From assembly GCA_902539145.1 (NCBI GenBank), contig CACBHX010000005.1, positions 1-45,342 on the forward strand: DNA of 45,342 nucleotides, written 5' to 3'. Under the pieces are notes generated by a model that saw nothing but the letters and a program-made list of their open reading frames with translations, made no database searches and had not been told where the DNA came from. Source of the DNA: an uncultured Pelagibacteraceae bacterium (GTDB lineage Bacteria > Pseudomonadota > Alphaproteobacteria > Pelagibacterales > Pelagibacteraceae). How positions within the stretch are numbered: the first letter of the stretch is position 1; each line of letters opens with the position of its first letter. Below, piece after piece: positions 20,793 through 32,897 of this stretch. The translations under genes and the position numbers were made by a program.

Positions 20793-22073
20793 TTATCTAC
20801 CAAATTTAGTTTTTTTAATTAATTGTTCATATTGTGAACTCATTAATCTTGTCTGGATCTGTGTCACTGTATCTATTGCAACTACAACAACAATTAAAAT
20901 TGAAGTACCACCTAAATAAAATGGTATTGGATATTTTGCAATTAAAAATTCTGGCATTAAACATACTAAAGTTAAATATAAAGCACCAATAGTTGTGAGT
21001 TTTGTAAGTATATTATCAATATAAATTGCTGTGCTTTCACCAGGTCTAATACCTGGAATGAAACCTCCATATTTTCTTAAATTGTCAGCAGTTTCATTGG
21101 GATTAAAAGTAATAGATGTATAAAAAAAAGTGAAAAATATTATACCTGATGCATATAATATCATATATAGAGGTTGTCCTTGAGTGAAATATGAACTTAA
21201 GTTTAAAAATGTATCACTTTCTGAAAAATTAAAGTTTGAGAATGTAACAGGCAACAATAATAATGCTGAGGCAAAAATTGCTGGGATAACACCTGCTTGA
21301 TTTATTTTTAATGGTAAATGTGAGGACTCCCCACCATACATCTTGTTTCCCATTTGTCTTTTCGGATAATTAATAAGTATTTTTCTCAAAGCCCTTTCCA
21401 TAAATACAATAAAAAGAATTGTTAATATAAGAAGTACAAATATTGCTAAAATCATAATTGTAGAAATAGCTCCTGTTCTACCAAGCTCAAACGTTGTTAC
21501 AAGTGCTCTAGGGATTTCAGCAACGATACCAGCAAAAATTATTAAAGAAATTCCATTTCCTATTCCTCTTTGTGTAATCTGTTCACCTAACCACATTAAG
21601 AAAATGGTTCCAGCAACTATTGTCGTTACAGTTGAAATTTTGAAAAAAGCTCCAGGGTTTATAACTAGATTTGCAGAAGATTCTAAACCAACAGCTAAAC
21701 CATAACCTTGGATAGTTGCAAGAAACACTGTTCCATATCGAGTAATTTGTGTAATTTTCGATCTTCCAGTCTCACCTTGAGATTTTAGATTTTTAAAATA
21801 ATCTGAAACACCAGTTAATAATTGAACGATAATTGATGAGGAGATGTAAGGCATAATTCCTAAAGCAAATATTGCCATTCTACTTACCGCTCCACCTGCG
21901 AAAACATTAAACATGCCTAATAAACCTTTTTGATTCCCCTCCATCAAAATTTTTAGTTGCTCAGGATCTATACCTGGTAACGGAACGAATGTTCCAAACC
22001 TATAAACCGCTAGTAATGCTAATGTGAATAATATTCTATTTCTTAAATCGTTACTTGAAGATGCAGCACTCAT
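20793..22073 (-). CDS. secY: Preprotein translocase subunit SecY
   Basis: Multi-TM, GGAVSRMAIFALGIMPYISSSIIVQLL, GIGNGISLIIFAGIV. Confidence 0.98.
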   Translation of the reverse strand: MSAASSSNDLRNRILFTLALLAVYRFGTFVPLPGIDPEQLKILMEGNQKGLLGMFNVFAGGAVSRMAIFALGIMPYISSSIIVQLLTGVSDYFKNLKSQGETGRSKITQITRYGTVFLATIQGYGLAVGLESSANLVINPGAFFKISTVTTIVAGTIFLMWLGEQITQRGIGNGISLIIFAGIVAEIPRALVTTFELGRTGAISTIMILAIFVLLILTILFIVFMERALRKILINYPKRQMGNKMYGGESSHLPLKINQAGVIPAIFASALLLLPVTFSNFNFSESDTFLNLSSYFTQGQPLYMILYASGIIFFTFFYTSITFNPNETADNLRKYGGFIPGIRPGESTAIYIDNILTKLTTIGALYLTLVCLMPEFLIAKYPIPFYLGGTSILIVVVVAIDTVTQIQTRLMSSQYEQLIKKTKFGR

Positions 22074-22081
22074 GGATACTA

Positions 22082-22534
22082 TTATTTTTTAATTTGAATA
22101 GATCCACCAATCTTTTCAAGCTTACTTACTGCTGATTTAGATGCTAAATCTGCTTCAATGTTAATTTTATCTTTTATGTTTCCTGTTCCTAAAATTTTTA
22201 ATTTAGATGACCTTTTGTTTATCAATCTCAATTTTTTTAACACGTTAGAATTTAATATCTCTGATGTTTTGATATTTTTTTTATCTATGAACGATTGAAT
22301 TTTATCCAAGTTCAAGATAGCAATATTTTTTTTTCCAATCGGGTTAAAACCTCTTTTTGGCAACCTTCTATATAAAGGCATCTGACCACCTTCAAAACTT
22401 TTTATTGACACTCCTGATCTTGATTTTTGACCCTTTACACCTCTCCCTGAAGTTTTTCCTTTACCAGATCCAATTCCCCTTCCAACTCTAATTTTTCTCT
22501 TATTAATTTTTGTTCTATTATTTAGACTTATCAT
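22082..22534 (-). CDS. rplO: 50S ribosomal protein L15
   Basis: [26 protein letters not shown]. Confidence 0.97.
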   Translation of the reverse strand: MISLNNRTKINKRKIRVGRGIGSGKGKTSGRGVKGQKSRSGVSIKSFEGGQMPLYRRLPKRGFNPIGKKNIAILNLDKIQSFIDKKNIKTSEILNSNVLKKLRLINKRSSKLKILGTGNIKDKINIEADLASKSAVSKLEKIGGSIQIKK

Positions 22535-23049
22535 TATCCTCTTTTCTCAATTATTTCTGAAATTTTTTTGTTTCTTATATTAGAAATTTGTTTTGGAGAA
22601 TTTTGTTTCATTAGAGCTTTCATTGTCGCTCTTATAACGTTATGTGCGTTAGAAGTCCCCATTGATTTAGCAACAATATCTTTAACACCAAGAACCTCAC
22701 AAACAGCTCTAACTGGTCCACCTGCAATAATACCTGTTCCCTTAGATGCTGATCTTAAAACTATTCTACCAGATCCATCCTTTGCTTTTACATCATGATG
22801 AATAGTTCTGCCTTCTCGCAAAGGTATGTGAATTAACTTTCTTCTTGCAATTTCATTTGCTTTTTTAATTGCATCAGGAACTTGTTTGGCTTTAGCATGA
22901 GCAATACCAATTTTTCCTGATTGATTTCCTACAACAACTAAAGCTGAAAAGCCAAATCTTCTACCACCTTTTACAACTTTGGTTATTCTATTTATGTGAA
23001 CTAATTTTTCTAAAATGTCATCTGTTTTTTTCACTTTTATATTATCCAT
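22534..23049 (-). CDS. rpsE: 30S ribosomal protein S5
   Basis: [24 protein letters not shown]. Confidence 0.98.
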   Translation of the reverse strand: MDNIKVKKTDDILEKLVHINRITKVVKGGRRFGFSALVVVGNQSGKIGIAHAKAKQVPDAIKKANEIARRKLIHIPLREGRTIHHDVKAKDGSGRIVLRSASKGTGIIAGGPVRAVCEVLGVKDIVAKSMGTSNAHNVIRATMKALMKQNSPKQISNIRNKKISEIIEKRG

Positions 23050-23051
23050 TT

Positions 23052-23408
23052 TTAAAACTCCATTCCATTTTTTCTGAGAGTTTCTGCAAAAACTTTCACT
23101 CTTCCATGATATTTGTATAGACCTCTATCAAAATAAATTTTAGAAATTTTCTTTTCTTGAGCTTTCTTTGCTAATTTTTCAGCAACAATTTTTGATAGTT
23201 CAATTTTCGTAATTTTTTTTTCAGAATTGAAATCTTTTCCAACAGATGAAGCTGACAAAAGAGTTATATTTTTACTATCATCTATGATTTGTGCAGAAAT
23301 ATTCTTTGAGGATCTTGAGATACTTAATCTGAACCTCTCTTTTTTTGCAACTTGTTTTAATTTTTTGGTTACTCTAAATTTTCTTCTTTTATTTGCTGTT
23401 AGTTTCAT
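23052..23408 (-). CDS. rplR: 50S ribosomal protein L18
   Basis: [20 protein letters not shown]...[13 protein letters not shown]. Confidence 0.97.
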   Translation of the reverse strand: MKLTANKRRKFRVTKKLKQVAKKERFRLSISRSSKNISAQIIDDSKNITLLSASSVGKDFNSEKKITKIELSKIVAEKLAKKAQEKKISKIYFDRGLYKYHGRVKVFAETLRKNGMEF

Positions 23409-23947
23409 TATTTCTTTTTTCCCTCTTTTTTTAAAATATATTGACCTTTTTCTCTGACACCTTTTCCTTTGTAAGGTTCAATTTTTCTCAATGTTTTAAG
23501 TTTTGAAGCTACAGAACCAACTTGCTGTTTATTTGCACCTGTTATTTTTAAAGTTGTTTGTTTTTCAACAGAAATTTTTATGCCTTCAGGTATATCGAAA
23601 TTTATATCATGACTGTAACCTAGCTGTAAATTTAACTGGTTACCTTTGAGAGCTGCTCTATAACCAACCCCAACTAATTCTAAAGTTTTTTCATAACCTT
23701 TACTTGATCCAAGTACAGCATTATTTATCAAGCTTCTATTCATTCCCCATAATCTTTTAGTATTTTGGTCAATTTTTTTTGGCTTAATAGATATTTCTTT
23801 TCCATCCTTAATATCTAAAGAAAAAATATCTAAATCAATATTAAGTTTTGATTTTCCTAATGGGCCTTCAATATTTAAAATATCTCCAGCTAATGCCACT
23901 TTAACTTTATCAGGAATTGAAATATTTATTTTACCAATCTTAGACAT
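23408..23947 (-). CDS. rplF: 50S ribosomal protein L6
   Basis: [19 protein letters not shown]...[14 protein letters not shown]. Confidence 0.97.
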   Translation of the reverse strand: MSKIGKINISIPDKVKVALAGDILNIEGPLGKSKLNIDLDIFSLDIKDGKEISIKPKKIDQNTKRLWGMNRSLINNAVLGSSKGYEKTLELVGVGYRAALKGNQLNLQLGYSHDINFDIPEGIKISVEKQTTLKITGANKQQVGSVASKLKTLRKIEPYKGKGVREKGQYILKKEGKKK

Positions 23948-24342
23948 TAAAATACCTTGCAGATTATTTCACCACCAACACGTTGTTTTCTTGCATCAAT
24001 ATCTGTCATAACTCCTTTTGGAGTTGACACTATCGCAATTCCTAAGCCATTATTTATTTTTGGTAAACTTTCAGCACTTGAGAAAATCCTCCTTCCTGGC
24101 TTAGACACCCGCTCAAAAGCACTTATAACTGGATTGCCTGAATGGTACTTTAGCTCGAGAGTTAAAATTGATTTATTATTTTCAGAATTTACTTTAAACT
24201 CTTTAATAAATCCTTCATTCTTAAGAATTCCTGCAATTTTAGTTTTAAAACTTGATGATGGCAATTCAACTTTTTTATGATTCCTTGATTGAGCATTTTT
24301 TATTCTTGCTATCATATCTCCTATTGGATCGCTTAAACTCAT
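23947..24342 (-). CDS. rpsH: 30S ribosomal protein S8
   Basis: MSLSDPIGDMIARIKNAQ...GIAIVSTPKGVMTD. Confidence 0.98.
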   Translation of the reverse strand: MSLSDPIGDMIARIKNAQSRNHKKVELPSSSFKTKIAGILKNEGFIKEFKVNSENNKSILTLELKYHSGNPVISAFERVSKPGRRIFSSAESLPKINNGLGIAIVSTPKGVMTDIDARKQRVGGEIICKVF

Positions 24343-24352
24343 ATATTCCTTT

Positions 24353-24658
24353 CTACCAACTGGATTTAATTAATCCTGGTATCTTTCCTTGTAAACCCAA
24401 TTGCCTTAAAGCAATTCTTGATATTTTTAATTTTCTATAGACGCCATGTGGTCTACCTGTAATTTGACATCTATTCATTACCCTATTTTTTGCTGAATTT
24501 CGAGGTAACTTTGATAATTTTTGTTGTGCTTTAAATCTTTCCTCCAATGAAAGTTTTTTATTCATAATAATTTTCTTAAGTTTCTCCCTTTTTTTGAAGT
24601 ATTTATCAGATAATTTTATCCGTCTATTGTTTTTATTAATTGAACTAAGTTTAGCCAT
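24353..24658 (-). CDS. rpsN: 30S ribosomal protein S14
   Basis: RNSAKNRVMNRCQITGRPHGVYRKLKISR. Confidence 0.97.
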   Translation of the reverse strand: MAKLSSINKNNRRIKLSDKYFKKREKLKKIIMNKKLSLEERFKAQQKLSKLPRNSAKNRVMNRCQITGRPHGVYRKLKISRIALRQLGLQGKIPGLIKSSW

Positions 24659-24659
24659 T

Positions 24660-25214
24660 TTAATTTTCTCCTTTTTTAATAAATGGAAAATTTAATTTTT
24701 CTAAGAGTGCATAACTGTGATCCTTATTTCTAGATGAGATCACAATTACTATATCTAATCCTCTTACTTTGTCTGCTCTATCAAAACTGACTTCTGGAAA
24801 AATTATGTGTTCTTTTATACCAAAAGTATAGTTTCCAAATTTATCAAAACCATCAGGTGACAGACCTCTAAAATCCTTTATTCTTGGTAAGGCAATGTTT
24901 ACTAGTCTGTCTAAAAATTCATACATTTTATTTTTTCTAAGAGTGACTTTTAGGCCTGCATTTGAACCTTTCCTGGTTTTAAAATTGGCTACAGATTTTT
25001 TAAACTTTGTTATAACTGGCTTTTGCCCTGTTATCTTTGCTAGATCCTCCTCACAAGATTTTAAAATTTTACTATCATTACCATCTAAACCAAGGCCCAT
25101 ATTTAAAATAATTTTTTCAATTTTAGGTCCCATATTCAAATTCTTAAAACCAAATTTTGACTTCAGTGAAGGTTGAATTTCTTTATGATATAAATCTTTT
25201 AATCTTGGTATCAT
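24660..25214 (-). CDS. rplE: 50S ribosomal protein L5
   Basis: PKIEKIILNMGLG...GQKPVITKFKKSVANFKTRKG. Confidence 0.97.
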   Translation of the reverse strand: MIPRLKDLYHKEIQPSLKSKFGFKNLNMGPKIEKIILNMGLGLDGNDSKILKSCEEDLAKITGQKPVITKFKKSVANFKTRKGSNAGLKVTLRKNKMYEFLDRLVNIALPRIKDFRGLSPDGFDKFGNYTFGIKEHIIFPEVSFDRADKVRGLDIVIVISSRNKDHSYALLEKLNFPFIKKGEN

Positions 25215-25462
25215 TATTTTTTAGCCTCTTTTTTTTTGCTTTTTAACTTTTCATCAATTAATTTTAAGTTTGAAATATGAATAAAACTCTCTTTAGAAAA
25301 GATCCCGCCCTTTTTTTCTTTTGTTGTTTTAACGTGTTTTTTTACCATATTAATATCTTTTACTTTTGCTCTATTTCTAGATCTATCGATTTCTATCACT
25401 TCACCTTCTTTGCTCTTATCCCTTCCACACAAAACTTTTACTTTTAGACCTTTTTTAATCAT
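25214..25462 (-). CDS. rplX: 50S ribosomal protein L24
   Basis: [23 protein letters not shown] (KOW motif). Confidence 0.95.
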   Translation of the reverse strand: MIKKGLKVKVLCGRDKSKEGEVIEIDRSRNRAKVKDINMVKKHVKTTKEKKGGIFSKESFIHISNLKLIDEKLKSKKKEAKK

Positions 25463-25830
25463 TATAATACCTCTGGTGCCAACGAAATTATCTTCATTTG
25501 ACCTCTGTTCCTTAATTCTCTTGTTACTGGTCCAAAAATTCTTGTCCCTACTGGTTCTCCTTTATCATCAACTAATACTGCAGCGTTATTGTCAAATTTA
25601 ACTTTAGAACCATCATCTCTATGAATACCTTTTTTTACCCTAACCACGACAGCTTTATGGACTGAACCTTTTTTAACTTTTCCTTTTGGTATCGCTTCTT
25701 TTACTGCTATCACAATTGTGTCTCCAATACTGGCATATCTTCTCTTTGAACCACCTAAAACTTTTATACACTCAATTTTTTTTGCTCCAGTGTTATCTGC
25801 AACCAATAATTCTGTTTGAACCTGTATCAT
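25462..25830 (-). CDS. rplN: 50S ribosomal protein L14
   Basis: [33 protein letters not shown]. Confidence 0.98.
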   Translation of the reverse strand: MIQVQTELLVADNTGAKKIECIKVLGGSKRRYASIGDTIVIAVKEAIPKGKVKKGSVHKAVVVRVKKGIHRDDGSKVKFDNNAAVLVDDKGEPVGTRIFGPVTRELRNRGQMKIISLAPEVL

Positions 25831-26066
25831 TATTTTGAGTTCTCCATAACTTGAAATTTTTTATTTTTTGAAAATTGTTTACTTTCTATTATCGATACTT
25901 TATCACCATTTTTATATTTATTATTTTCATCATGAGCATTGTATTTTTTCTGAACTTTAATTACTTTTTTTAGAACTGGATGTGAATATTTTCTTTCTAC
26001 CATTACAGTTATAGTTTTGTTTGGTTTATCACTTACAACAATTCCTTTTAAAATTTTTTTAGGCAT
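25830..26066 (-). CDS. rpsQ: 30S ribosomal protein S17
   Basis: [29 protein letters not shown]. Confidence 0.97.
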   Translation of the reverse strand: MPKKILKGIVVSDKPNKTITVMVERKYSHPVLKKVIKVQKKYNAHDENNKYKNGDKVSIIESKQFSKNKKFQVMENSK

Positions 26067-26250
26067 TAATTTTTCCTTTCAGAGCAGTTTTTAATCTTGC
26101 AATTGTTTTTTTTGTTTCAACAATTTTAGCTGGGTTAGTTATTTGTGAATTTATTTTTTGGAATCTTAGATTAAATAAATCTTTTTTTAGTTTATCTATA
26201 TTCTTAAAAATTTGATCTTTTGTAAGTTTTTTTATTTCTTGTTTTTTCAT
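26059..26250 (-). CDS. rpmC: 50S ribosomal protein L29
   Basis: [31 protein letters not shown]; the ATG at 26250 preferred over the ORF-track TTG. Confidence 0.93.
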   Translation of the reverse strand: MKKQEIKKLTKDQIFKNIDKLKKDLFNLRFQKINSQITNPAKIVETKKTIARLKTALKGKINA

Positions 26251-26251
26251 A

Positions 26252-26662
26252 TTAAGCAAATCTTTTAATAGTTTTAGTTTTAATAGGTAATTTTGCAGAA
26301 GCTTTATATAGTGCTTCCTTAGCTATTTGTTCAGAGACACCATCTACTTCAAACAAAATTCTTCCTGGTTTCACTCTGCAAGCGTAAAATTCTGGGGACC
26401 CTTTTCCTTTACCCATTCTAACTTCAATTGGTTTTTTTGAAACTGGAACGTTAGGAAAAATTCTTGTCCACACTCGGCCTTGTCTTTTCATATGTCTCGT
26501 TAATGCCACCCTAGCTGCTTCTATTTGTTTTCCAGTTACTCTATCTGGTGATAAAGCTTTTAAAGCATATGCTCCATAATTTATGAAGTTAGCCCTCGAT
26601 GCAGTTCCATGTATTCTGCCTTTGTGAGCCTTTCTCCATTTTGTTCTTACAGGTTGCAACAT
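26252..26662 (-). CDS. rplP: 50S ribosomal protein L16
   Basis: [19 protein letters not shown]. Confidence 0.98.
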   Translation of the reverse strand: MLQPVRTKWRKAHKGRIHGTASRANFINYGAYALKALSPDRVTGKQIEAARVALTRHMKRQGRVWTRIFPNVPVSKKPIEVRMGKGKGSPEFYACRVKPGRILFEVDGVSEQIAKEALYKASAKLPIKTKTIKRFA

Positions 26663-26667
26663 CTTAT

Positions 26668-27345
26668 TTATTTTTCCTCTTTATCCTTCACCTTGTTTGT
26701 TTCTTGGCTAAACTCTTTCGCAAAAACTTCTCCTTTATATATCCATACTTTTATTCCAATAATTCCATATGTAGTAAGAGCCTCTGCCTCTGCATAATCA
26801 ATATCTGCTCTTAAAGTATGAGAAGGTATACTTCCATCTCTCAACCATTCTGTTCTAGCAATCTCGTTTCCGCCTAATCTTCCACTAACTGAAACTTTAA
26901 TACCTTTTGCGCCTAATCTTAAACAAGACTGCATTGCTCTTTTCATTGCTCTTCTATAAGATATTCTTTTAACTAATTGTTGTGCTATATTTTCGGCAAC
27001 AAGATAAGCATTGGTCTCAGGTTTTTTTACTTCTTTAATATTTAAATTAACTTCATTAGTTGTCAATTTTGACAAATTATTTTTAATTTTATCTATATCA
27101 CTACCCTTTTTACCAATAACGAATCCCGGTCTTGAGGTATAAATAGTTACATAACACTTGTTAGCAGTTCTCTCTATCATTACTTTGGAAACACCAGAAT
27201 TTATAACATTTTTTTTTATATACTCTCTAATCTTAAAATCCTCGATCAAATAATTTCCGAAATCTTTTTTTTTCGCATACCAAACAGAGTCCCAACCTCT
27301 ATTTACACCTAATCGAAAACCAACTGGATTAACTTTCTGTCCCAT
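26668..27345 (-). CDS. rpsC: 30S ribosomal protein S3
   Basis: [24 protein letters not shown]. Confidence 0.98.
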   Translation of the reverse strand: MGQKVNPVGFRLGVNRGWDSVWYAKKKDFGNYLIEDFKIREYIKKNVINSGVSKVMIERTANKCYVTIYTSRPGFVIGKKGSDIDKIKNNLSKLTTNEVNLNIKEVKKPETNAYLVAENIAQQLVKRISYRRAMKRAMQSCLRLGAKGIKVSVSGRLGGNEIARTEWLRDGSIPSHTLRADIDYAEAEALTTYGIIGIKVWIYKGEVFAKEFSQETNKVKDKEEK

Positions 27346-27727
27346 GACTCTCCATTTTTTTCATTTCAGTTAAAATAATAGTTACACTAGAATAAGGCTT
27401 TAAAATTGGTGCTGCTCTTCCTTTAGCCCTAGGCCTAAATCTTTTCATTGTTATTTTTTTTCCGCAGTAAGCTTCTTTAACTATCAATTTATCTATATCG
27501 TATTGAAAATTATTCTCAGCATTCGCAACTGCAGAATTGATGGTTTTTCTAATATCTTTTGTAATTCTTTTTTCAGAAAATTGTAGATCTCTGATGGCTA
27601 CACCAACTTTTTTTCCAACTATACCTTTTAAAATCGGGTTAAGTTTTCTAACACTAGATCTTATATTATTGTTTATAGATTTAACAATTTTATTTTTATT
27701 TTTATTCACTTTATTTTTTTTACTCAT
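27329..27727 (-). CDS. rplV: 50S ribosomal protein L22
   Basis: [24 protein letters not shown]. Confidence 0.96.
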   Translation of the reverse strand: MSKKNKVNKNKNKIVKSINNNIRSSVRKLNPILKGIVGKKVGVAIRDLQFSEKRITKDIRKTINSAVANAENNFQYDIDKLIVKEAYCGKKITMKRFRPRAKGRAAPILKPYSSVTIILTEMKKMESHGTES

Positions 27728-27733
27728 AATTAT

Positions 27734-28033
27734 TTATTTTTTAACCTCTGCCTCTGCAGGTTTTGCTTTTTTATCAGCAGGTGTATGTCCAAAAAAAGTT
27801 CTTGTAGGTGCGAATTCACCAAGTTTATGACCAACCATGTCTTCTGAAATAGTTATTGGTATAAACTTTTTTCCATTATAAATTAGAAAGCTTACTCCAA
27901 CAAAATCTGGTAGTATAGTAGATTTTCTGGACCAAGTTTTGATAGGTATCTTTTTTGGATCTACTTTGTACTTATCAACCTTTTTCATCAAACTTTCCTC
28001 TACGAAGGGTCCTTTCCACACTGCTCTAGCCAT
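27734..28033 (-). CDS. rpsS: 30S ribosomal protein S19
   Basis: [19 protein letters not shown]...[17 protein letters not shown]. Confidence 0.98.
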   Translation of the reverse strand: MARAVWKGPFVEESLMKKVDKYKVDPKKIPIKTWSRKSTILPDFVGVSFLIYNGKKFIPITISEDMVGHKLGEFAPTRTFFGHTPADKKAKPAEAEVKK

Positions 28034-28872
28034 TACTTAGTGTCCTTTCTTTTGTTTCTTCTCTTTACAATAAATCTATCTGTTCGTTTATTATCTCTAG
28101 TTTTCAAACCTTTAGCGGATTGACCAGTGGGTGAAACTGGATGTCTACCTCCTGCTGATTTACCTTCACCACCACCATGTGGATGATCTACAGGATTTTT
28201 CACTACACCTCTAGTATGTGGTCTTCTGCCTAACCACCTTGATCTCCCAGCTTTTCCAATTTTAATATTTTTTTGATCAGGATTACTCAAAACACCTATT
28301 GTGGCCAAAGATCTAGAGTCTATTTTTCTAACCTCACCTGAGACTAATTTGATTAAACTATAGTTTCCATCTACACCACTAATCACAACTGATGTTCCGG
28401 CTGATCTAGCTAATTTACCACCAGCACCAGGTTGAATTTCAACATTGTGAATATTTATACCAACAGGAATGTCCTGAAGTGGCATACAATTTCCTATTTT
28501 AATCTCTTTTTTAGAGCCATTTTCTATTTTGTCTCCGACTTTAATTTTTTGGGGTGCCAAATAGTAAGAATGACTACCATCTTCAAACTTAACCAACATA
28601 ATGTAGCAGGATCTATTTGGATCATATTCAATTCTCTCAACTGTTGCAGGAACATCAAATTTTTTTCTATAAAAGTCGACATGCCTGTACATTTTTTTAT
28701 GACCACCAGCTCTATTAGATGAAGTTATGTGTCCATTATTATTTCTCCCTTTCATAGAATTTTTAGGAGAAACAAGGGATTTAAAAGGTTTTCCTTTCCA
28801 TAATCCCGATCTATCAACTAATATAGTTCCTCTAGTAGATTTTGTGTATGGTTTAAATGTTTTTAGTCCCAT
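28033..28872 (-). CDS. rplB: 50S ribosomal protein L2
   Basis: [16 protein letters not shown]...[13 protein letters not shown]. Confidence 0.98.
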   Translation of the reverse strand: MGLKTFKPYTKSTRGTILVDRSGLWKGKPFKSLVSPKNSMKGRNNNGHITSSNRAGGHKKMYRHVDFYRKKFDVPATVERIEYDPNRSCYIMLVKFEDGSHSYYLAPQKIKVGDKIENGSKKEIKIGNCMPLQDIPVGINIHNVEIQPGAGGKLARSAGTSVVISGVDGNYSLIKLVSGEVRKIDSRSLATIGVLSNPDQKNIKIGKAGRSRWLGRRPHTRGVVKNPVDHPHGGGEGKSAGGRHPVSPTGQSAKGLKTRDNKRTDRFIVKRRNKRKDTK

Positions 28873-28874
28873 AT

Positions 28875-29168
28875 TTAAATACCTGCTGTTAAGTCAATAC
28901 TTTGACCTTTTTTTAATGTTATTATTGCTTTTTTAAAACCAGAAATTTTTACTTTACGACCTCTTGCTAATTTTGTTCTATTTTGTTTATTTATAATATT
29001 CACTTTAACAACATTAACTTTAAAAATTTTCTCAATATTTTTCTTTAAATTTTTTTTATCTGCATTGGTTGGAACTTTAAAAACTATCTTATTATGTTCA
29101 GATATTTTTGTAGACTTTTCAGTTACAATAGGTGATATAATTTTATCATATAGATGAAACTTACTCAT
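28875..29168 (-). CDS. rplW: 50S ribosomal protein L23
   Basis: IISPIVTEKSTKISEHNKIVFKV. Confidence 0.96.
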   Translation of the reverse strand: MSKFHLYDKIISPIVTEKSTKISEHNKIVFKVPTNADKKNLKKNIEKIFKVNVVKVNIINKQNRTKLARGRKVKISGFKKAIITLKKGQSIDLTAGI

Positions 29169-29791
29169 TATATATATCTCTTTTCTAGTTCTTTTACTGA
29201 ACTCACTGTAAAAACAATCTTTTTAAATTTCACAACATCAAAAGCGCTAAAATGATTAACATCAGTTACCTTTATATTTGGAATATTTCTAATTGATTTT
29301 TCAACTTTATTTTTTGAGGATTTATCTAAAATAATCAGTGAATTTGAAATCTCTAGTTTCTTTAATATACTAAACATCTCTTTGGTTTTTTTAATTTCAG
29401 AATTAAAATCACTAAGTACAATTAAATTTTTATGTTTGATCTTTTCACTCATTAGAGATGCAATGCCCAATCTTTTTTCACTTTTGTTCAATTTTCTTTT
29501 TTTATAAGCCAATTCACCTTTTGGACCGTGAGCAACACCACCGCCAACAAAAATTGGAGCTTTTCTACTAGCATGTCTTGCATTTCCGGTTCCTTTTTGA
29601 GCATAAATCTTAGAAGTAGGACCAGACACTTCATTTTGTTGTTTTGTTTTAGCATGACGTCCTTTATAATTTGCGTTGGTTTTATACAATACGTTATTAA
29701 CAAGTCTTTTATTTATTTTTGCTGAAAATATCTTGTCTAAAACTTCTATAGACTCTTTTTTTCCATTAATATCTAACTTTTCAATTTTCAT
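29168..29791 (-). CDS. rplD: 50S ribosomal protein L4
   Basis: GTGNARHASRKAPIFVGGGVAHGPK. Confidence 0.97.
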   Translation of the reverse strand: MKIEKLDINGKKESIEVLDKIFSAKINKRLVNNVLYKTNANYKGRHAKTKQQNEVSGPTSKIYAQKGTGNARHASRKAPIFVGGGVAHGPKGELAYKKRKLNKSEKRLGIASLMSEKIKHKNLIVLSDFNSEIKKTKEMFSILKKLEISNSLIILDKSSKNKVEKSIRNIPNIKVTDVNHFSAFDVVKFKKIVFTVSSVKELEKRYI

Positions 29792-30501
29792 TATTTTTTC
29801 TTTTTATCTGGAGTTTTTTTAGCTAGTTCAGCTGCTTCAATTTTTTCATCCATAGTCTTTTTATCAATATTTTTGACAGATTTTTTAACTAAAACCTCAG
29901 AATTTCTTGAGCCAGGAATTGATCCCTTTAAATATAATAAAGCATTTTCAAGATCAGTTTTTATAATTTCAATATTTTGCATTGTTCTTAGCTTATCTCC
30001 CATATGTCCTGCCATTTTTTTCCCTTTAAAAACCTTACCCGGATCCTGTCTTTGACCTGTAGAACCATGAGATCTATGAGATACAGAAACACCGTGAGTA
30101 GCTCTTAAACCACCAAAATTATGTCTTTTCATTGCTCCAGCAAAACCTTTTCCAATTGTTTTTGATTTTGTATCCACATATTTTACATCTTTAAAAATCT
30201 CTAGGCCAAACTCATTTCCTTCTTTATATTTAGTCAAATCCTGCACTTTAAATTCTTTAAGTTTATTTTTAGCTTCAGTATTTTTTTTTGCAAAATACCC
30301 TTTCATTGCTTTGCTCAACTTTGAGTTTTTAATTTTACCATAGCCAAGTTGGACAGCGTTATAACCTCTCTTTTCTTGATCAATTATTTGAATAACTCGA
30401 GCCTTTTCCATTTTTAAGACGGTTACTGGAACTAATTGACCAGTTTTGTAGAATTCTCTTGTCATTCCTATTTTTTTTCCAATTAAAGCAATTTCATTCA
30501 T
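29791..30501 (-). CDS. rplC: 50S ribosomal protein L3
   Basis: IGKKIGMTREF...HGVSVSHRSHGSTGQRQDPGKVFKGKKMAGHMG. Confidence 0.98.
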   Translation of the reverse strand: MNEIALIGKKIGMTREFYKTGQLVPVTVLKMEKARVIQIIDQEKRGYNAVQLGYGKIKNSKLSKAMKGYFAKKNTEAKNKLKEFKVQDLTKYKEGNEFGLEIFKDVKYVDTKSKTIGKGFAGAMKRHNFGGLRATHGVSVSHRSHGSTGQRQDPGKVFKGKKMAGHMGDKLRTMQNIEIIKTDLENALLYLKGSIPGSRNSEVLVKKSVKNIDKKTMDEKIEAAELAKKTPDKKKK

Positions 30502-30503
30502 AA

Positions 30504-30812
30504 CTAAATCTTAATTTCCACATCTACACCTGAGGCCAAATCAAGCTTCATTAAAGCCTCAACGGTTTGTGGTGTTGGTTCAATTATATCAATCAATCTT
30601 TTATGAGTTCTGGACTCAAATTGTTCTCTGCTTTTCTTATCAATATGCGGAGATCTTAATACAGTATACCTTTCTATTCTTGTTGGTAGAGGTATAGGTC
30701 CTTTGATGGTCGCTCCTGTTCTTTTTACAGTATTAACTATTTCTTCCGTGGAAGCATCAAGAATTTTATTGTCGTAAGCTCTTAGTTTTATTCTTATATT
30801 TTGCTTTTCCAT
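30504..30812 (-). CDS. rpsJ: 30S ribosomal protein S10
   Basis: [21 protein letters not shown]; internal ATG at 30812 preferred over 30824. Confidence 0.96.
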   Translation of the reverse strand: MEKQNIRIKLRAYDNKILDASTEEIVNTVKRTGATIKGPIPLPTRIERYTVLRSPHIDKKSREQFESRTHKRLIDIIEPTPQTVEALMKLDLASGVDVEIKI

Positions 30813-30813
30813 T

Positions 30814-32892
30814 TTAACCCGCAATCTTTTTTGTTACTTCATCTTGTACATTTTGAGGAACTTTTGAGTAATGATCAAAAAACATTGAGTACTGAGCTCT
30901 ACCCTGAGACATTGATCTTAAACTATTAATATACCCAAACATGTTTGCAAGGGGAACCATTGCAGTTATAACTGTAGCATTACCCCTTTGTTCTTGTGTA
31001 CTTATTTGTCCTCTTCTACTATTTAAATCACCAATGACGTCACCCATATAATCTTCGGGAGTAACAACTTCAACTCTCATTATAGGTTCTAAAAGTTTCA
31101 AACCACCCTGAGTACACGCCTGTTTAAAGCAAGCCCTGCTAGCTAGTTCGAAGGCTAAAACACTAGAGTCAACATCATGATGTAAGCCATCAACTATTGT
31201 AACTTTATAATCAATCATTGGGAATCCAGCTAAAATTCCGCTGTCAGAAACAGTTTCAATTCCTTTTTCCACTCCAGGGATAAACTCTTTTGGTATAGCA
31301 CCACCTTTAATAGCACTCTCCACTAATCTACCTTTACCTGGCTCTTGAGGTTCGATGAAAAGTTTAACTTTTGCAAATTGACCTGCTCCACCACTTTGTT
31401 TTTTGTGTATGTATTCAAATTCTGCAGATTTCTCAATTGTTTCTCTATATGCAACTTGAGGTGCACCAACATTTGCCTCAACCTTAAATTCTCTTTTCAT
31501 TCTATCAACAATAATATCTAAATGAAGTTCACCCATCCCTTTGATGATAGTTTGACCGGACTCCTCATCTGATGAAACTCTAAAAGATGGATCTTCTTTA
31601 GCTAAACGAGCCAGAGCTTCACCCATTTTTTCTTGATCACCTTTTGTTTTTGGTTCAACCGCTATTTCAATTACTGGATCAGGAAATTCCATTGGTTCTA
31701 ATAAAACTTGATTATCTTTATTACACAAAGTATGACCAGTTATAGTGTTCTTTAATCCAGCTAAAGACACAATGTCACCAGCATTTGCCTCTTTAATGTC
31801 TTCTCTTGAATTTGCATGCATTAATAGCATTCTTCCAACTCTTTCCTCTTTATCTGTCGAAGAATTGTAAATCGAAGTTCCAGATTTTATTGTTCCTGAA
31901 TAAATTCTTATGAAAGTTAAAGAGCCTACAAAAGGATCATTTGCTACTTTAAATGCTAAAGCAGAAAATGGTGAATTGTCCTCAAATTTCATTTCAACCT
32001 CTTCATCAGATCCTACTTTTGTCCCCTTTATTGAACTTATATCCTCTGGACTTGGAAGGTAATTTACTACAGCATCTAGTAATGGTTGAACGCCCTTATT
32101 TTTGAAGGCTGAACCTGTCAAGACTGGCACAAAATCAAAATTTAGTGTTCCTTTTCTTATACATTTTATTAAATCTTTTTCTTTGATTTCATCACCATTC
32201 AGATAACTCTCCATTAATTTTTCGTCTTGTTCCACGGCCAACTCTACTAATTCTGTTCTGTATTTATTTGAAATCTCTTTAAGATCCTCAGGAATATCTT
32301 TATACTCCCACTCAGCACCTAAAGCCTCATTTTTCCAAATTTGAGCTTTCATTTTTACTAGGTCAATCACCCCACTTAAGGATGATTCTATTCCTACTGG
32401 AACTTGTAAAACCAAAGGCTTTGCTCCTAACCTATCTTTTATCATTTCTACACATCTAAAAAAATCTGCTCCTGTTCTATCCAATTTATTTACAAAGCAA
32501 ATTCGGGGAACTTTATATTTATCTGCTTGTCTCCAAACTGTTTCTGATTGCGGTTCTACACCTGCTACACCATCAAAAACTGCTACTGCTCCATCTAAAA
32601 CCTTTAATGATCGTTCAACTTCAATAGTAAAATCTACATGGCCAGGTGTATCAATAATGTTTATTCTGTGATCTTGCCAAAAACAAGTGGTTGCAGCTGA
32701 AGTAATTGTGATTCCTCTTTCTTGCTCTTGCTCCATCCAATCCATAGTTGCAGCTCCATCATGAACTTCTCCAATTTTATGACTTTTACCTGTGTAGTAT
32801 AGAATTCTTTCAGTTGTGGTTGTTTTACCAGCATCTATATGGGCCATAATGCCAATATTTCGATACATATTTAATTTGTGAGTTCTGGACAT
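30814..32892 (-). CDS. fusA: Elongation factor G
   Basis: [24 protein letters not shown]; start [12 protein letters not shown] at 32892 preferred over the 32904 ORF start that overlaps rpsG. Confidence 0.97.
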   Translation of the reverse strand: MSRTHKLNMYRNIGIMAHIDAGKTTTTERILYYTGKSHKIGEVHDGAATMDWMEQEQERGITITSAATTCFWQDHRINIIDTPGHVDFTIEVERSLKVLDGAVAVFDGVAGVEPQSETVWRQADKYKVPRICFVNKLDRTGADFFRCVEMIKDRLGAKPLVLQVPVGIESSLSGVIDLVKMKAQIWKNEALGAEWEYKDIPEDLKEISNKYRTELVELAVEQDEKLMESYLNGDEIKEKDLIKCIRKGTLNFDFVPVLTGSAFKNKGVQPLLDAVVNYLPSPEDISSIKGTKVGSDEEVEMKFEDNSPFSALAFKVANDPFVGSLTFIRIYSGTIKSGTSIYNSSTDKEERVGRMLLMHANSREDIKEANAGDIVSLAGLKNTITGHTLCNKDNQVLLEPMEFPDPVIEIAVEPKTKGDQEKMGEALARLAKEDPSFRVSSDEESGQTIIKGMGELHLDIIVDRMKREFKVEANVGAPQVAYRETIEKSAEFEYIHKKQSGGAGQFAKVKLFIEPQEPGKGRLVESAIKGGAIPKEFIPGVEKGIETVSDSGILAGFPMIDYKVTIVDGLHHDVDSSVLAFELASRACFKQACTQGGLKLLEPIMRVEVVTPEDYMGDVIGDLNSRRGQISTQEQRGNATVITAMVPLANMFGYINSLRSMSQGRAQYSMFFDHYSKVPQNVQDEVTKKIAG

Positions 32893-32897
32893 ATTTT

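Noticed and set aside
22568-29725. Many 60-107 aa + strand ORFs inside the r-protein cluster
   Set aside because: All lie antisense to conserved r-protein genes with no domain or start-site support.
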